Part shown: positions 5,371-5,511 of the stretch, in pieces
Layout: the number at the start of each line of letters is the position of its first letter
How positions within the stretch are numbered: the stretch's first letter is position 1
Assembly: GCA_024278215.1 (NCBI GenBank)
Contig: JAJRTR010000115.1
Location: 1 to 5,511 of the forward strand
Length of the DNA stretch: 5,511 bases
DNA from: a bacterium
Lineage (GTDB): Bacteria > UBP15 > UBA6099 > JAJRTR01
Direction: 5' to 3'
Made by a program: the position numbers and the translations under genes
The notes under the pieces: generated by a model
What the model saw: only the letters and a program-made list of their open reading frames with translations
Told to the model about the DNA's origin: nothing
Databases searched by the model: none

Positions 5371-5511
5371 GAGCCAATTGCAAAATTATGTTCGTAGCGA
5401 GGTCGAGCGAAATTGTTCAGAGCAAGGCGGAGGTGTAAAATCCTCGCAGGCGTACTTGTAGAGTACGTCGAGGACGATTTTGTGCCGACAACGCAGCTAT
5501 GGACAATAGCA
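5371..5511 (+). repeat. Palindromic MITE-like repeat, copy B (right end cut by window)
   Basis: This copy supplies the left end missing from copy A. It starts with GAGCCAATTGCAAAATT (5371-5387), the exact reverse complement of 124-140, and from 5409 on repeats bases 1-103 in the same orientation. Differences from copy A are at 5422, 5459 and 5483. Position 5459 is the apex base of the loop, so that change leaves pairing intact. About 37 bases would lie beyond the window. The copy sits about 145 bases upstream of the TTG-started gene's -10 box, in A/T-rich DNA. No target-site duplication can be judged because neither copy is complete. Confidence 0.85.

Noticed and set aside
1-5511. A circular plasmid or phage genome suggested by matching ends
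   Set aside because: The end overlap has three mismatches in 103 bases, the shared sequence is a palindromic repeat with its own inverted ends, and there is no replication, mobilisation or phage gene.

Overview
The window is a compact bacterial chromosomal segment with six protein genes, bounded at both ends by copies of the same dispersed repeat. It has no rRNA, tRNA, CRISPR array, transposase, integrase or phage gene. Bacterial gene structure is clear: Shine-Dalgarno sequences decide most starts, sigma-70-like promoters can be proposed, and ATG and TTG starts are used. Base composition looks close to balanced. The gene families (dCMP deaminase, SCP2-like, HAD-IB, BKACE/DUF849, alpha/beta hydrolase, DUF2505-like) are typical of uncultured anaerobic or soil bacteria such as deep Actinobacteriota or Desulfobacterota, but no marker fixes the phylum.

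Layout. Positions 1-140 are the right part of a palindromic repeat. Positions 141-312 are a short non-coding stretch with two hairpins followed by a promoter. On the + strand come a zinc-dependent dCMP/cytidine deaminase (313-765), a 293-base gap with a candidate extended -10 promoter, an SCP2-like protein built from two tandem copies of one domain (1059-1847), and a HAD-IB (phosphoserine-phosphatase-like) hydrolase (1887-2612) that probably shares its transcript. On the - strand, reading leftward, are a DUF2505/START-like protein (5148-4642, TTG start), an alpha/beta hydrolase (4549-3713) and a beta-keto acid cleavage enzyme (3591-2725) with its own good promoter. The two sets converge near 2613-2724. 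Positions 5149-5370 are the leader and promoter of the - strand set, and 5371-5511 are the left part of a second repeat copy.

How the genes may work together. The deaminase belongs to pyrimidine nucleotide supply and looks independent. The other five contain two likely hydrophobic-ligand-binding proteins (SCP2-like and START-like), two hydrolases and an acyl-CoA-linked keto-acid enzyme. That suggests, but does not prove, a link to lipid or acyl metabolism.

The most striking structure is the repeat. Joining the two partial copies through their shared 103 bases (3 mismatches) gives an element of about 178 bp. Its ends are perfect 17-bp inverted repeats (GAGCCAATTGCAAAATT) and its whole length is an imperfect palindrome centred on a 5-base loop. 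This is the architecture of a MITE or large REP/BIME-like element. A second point of interest is the internal duplication of the SCP2-like protein.
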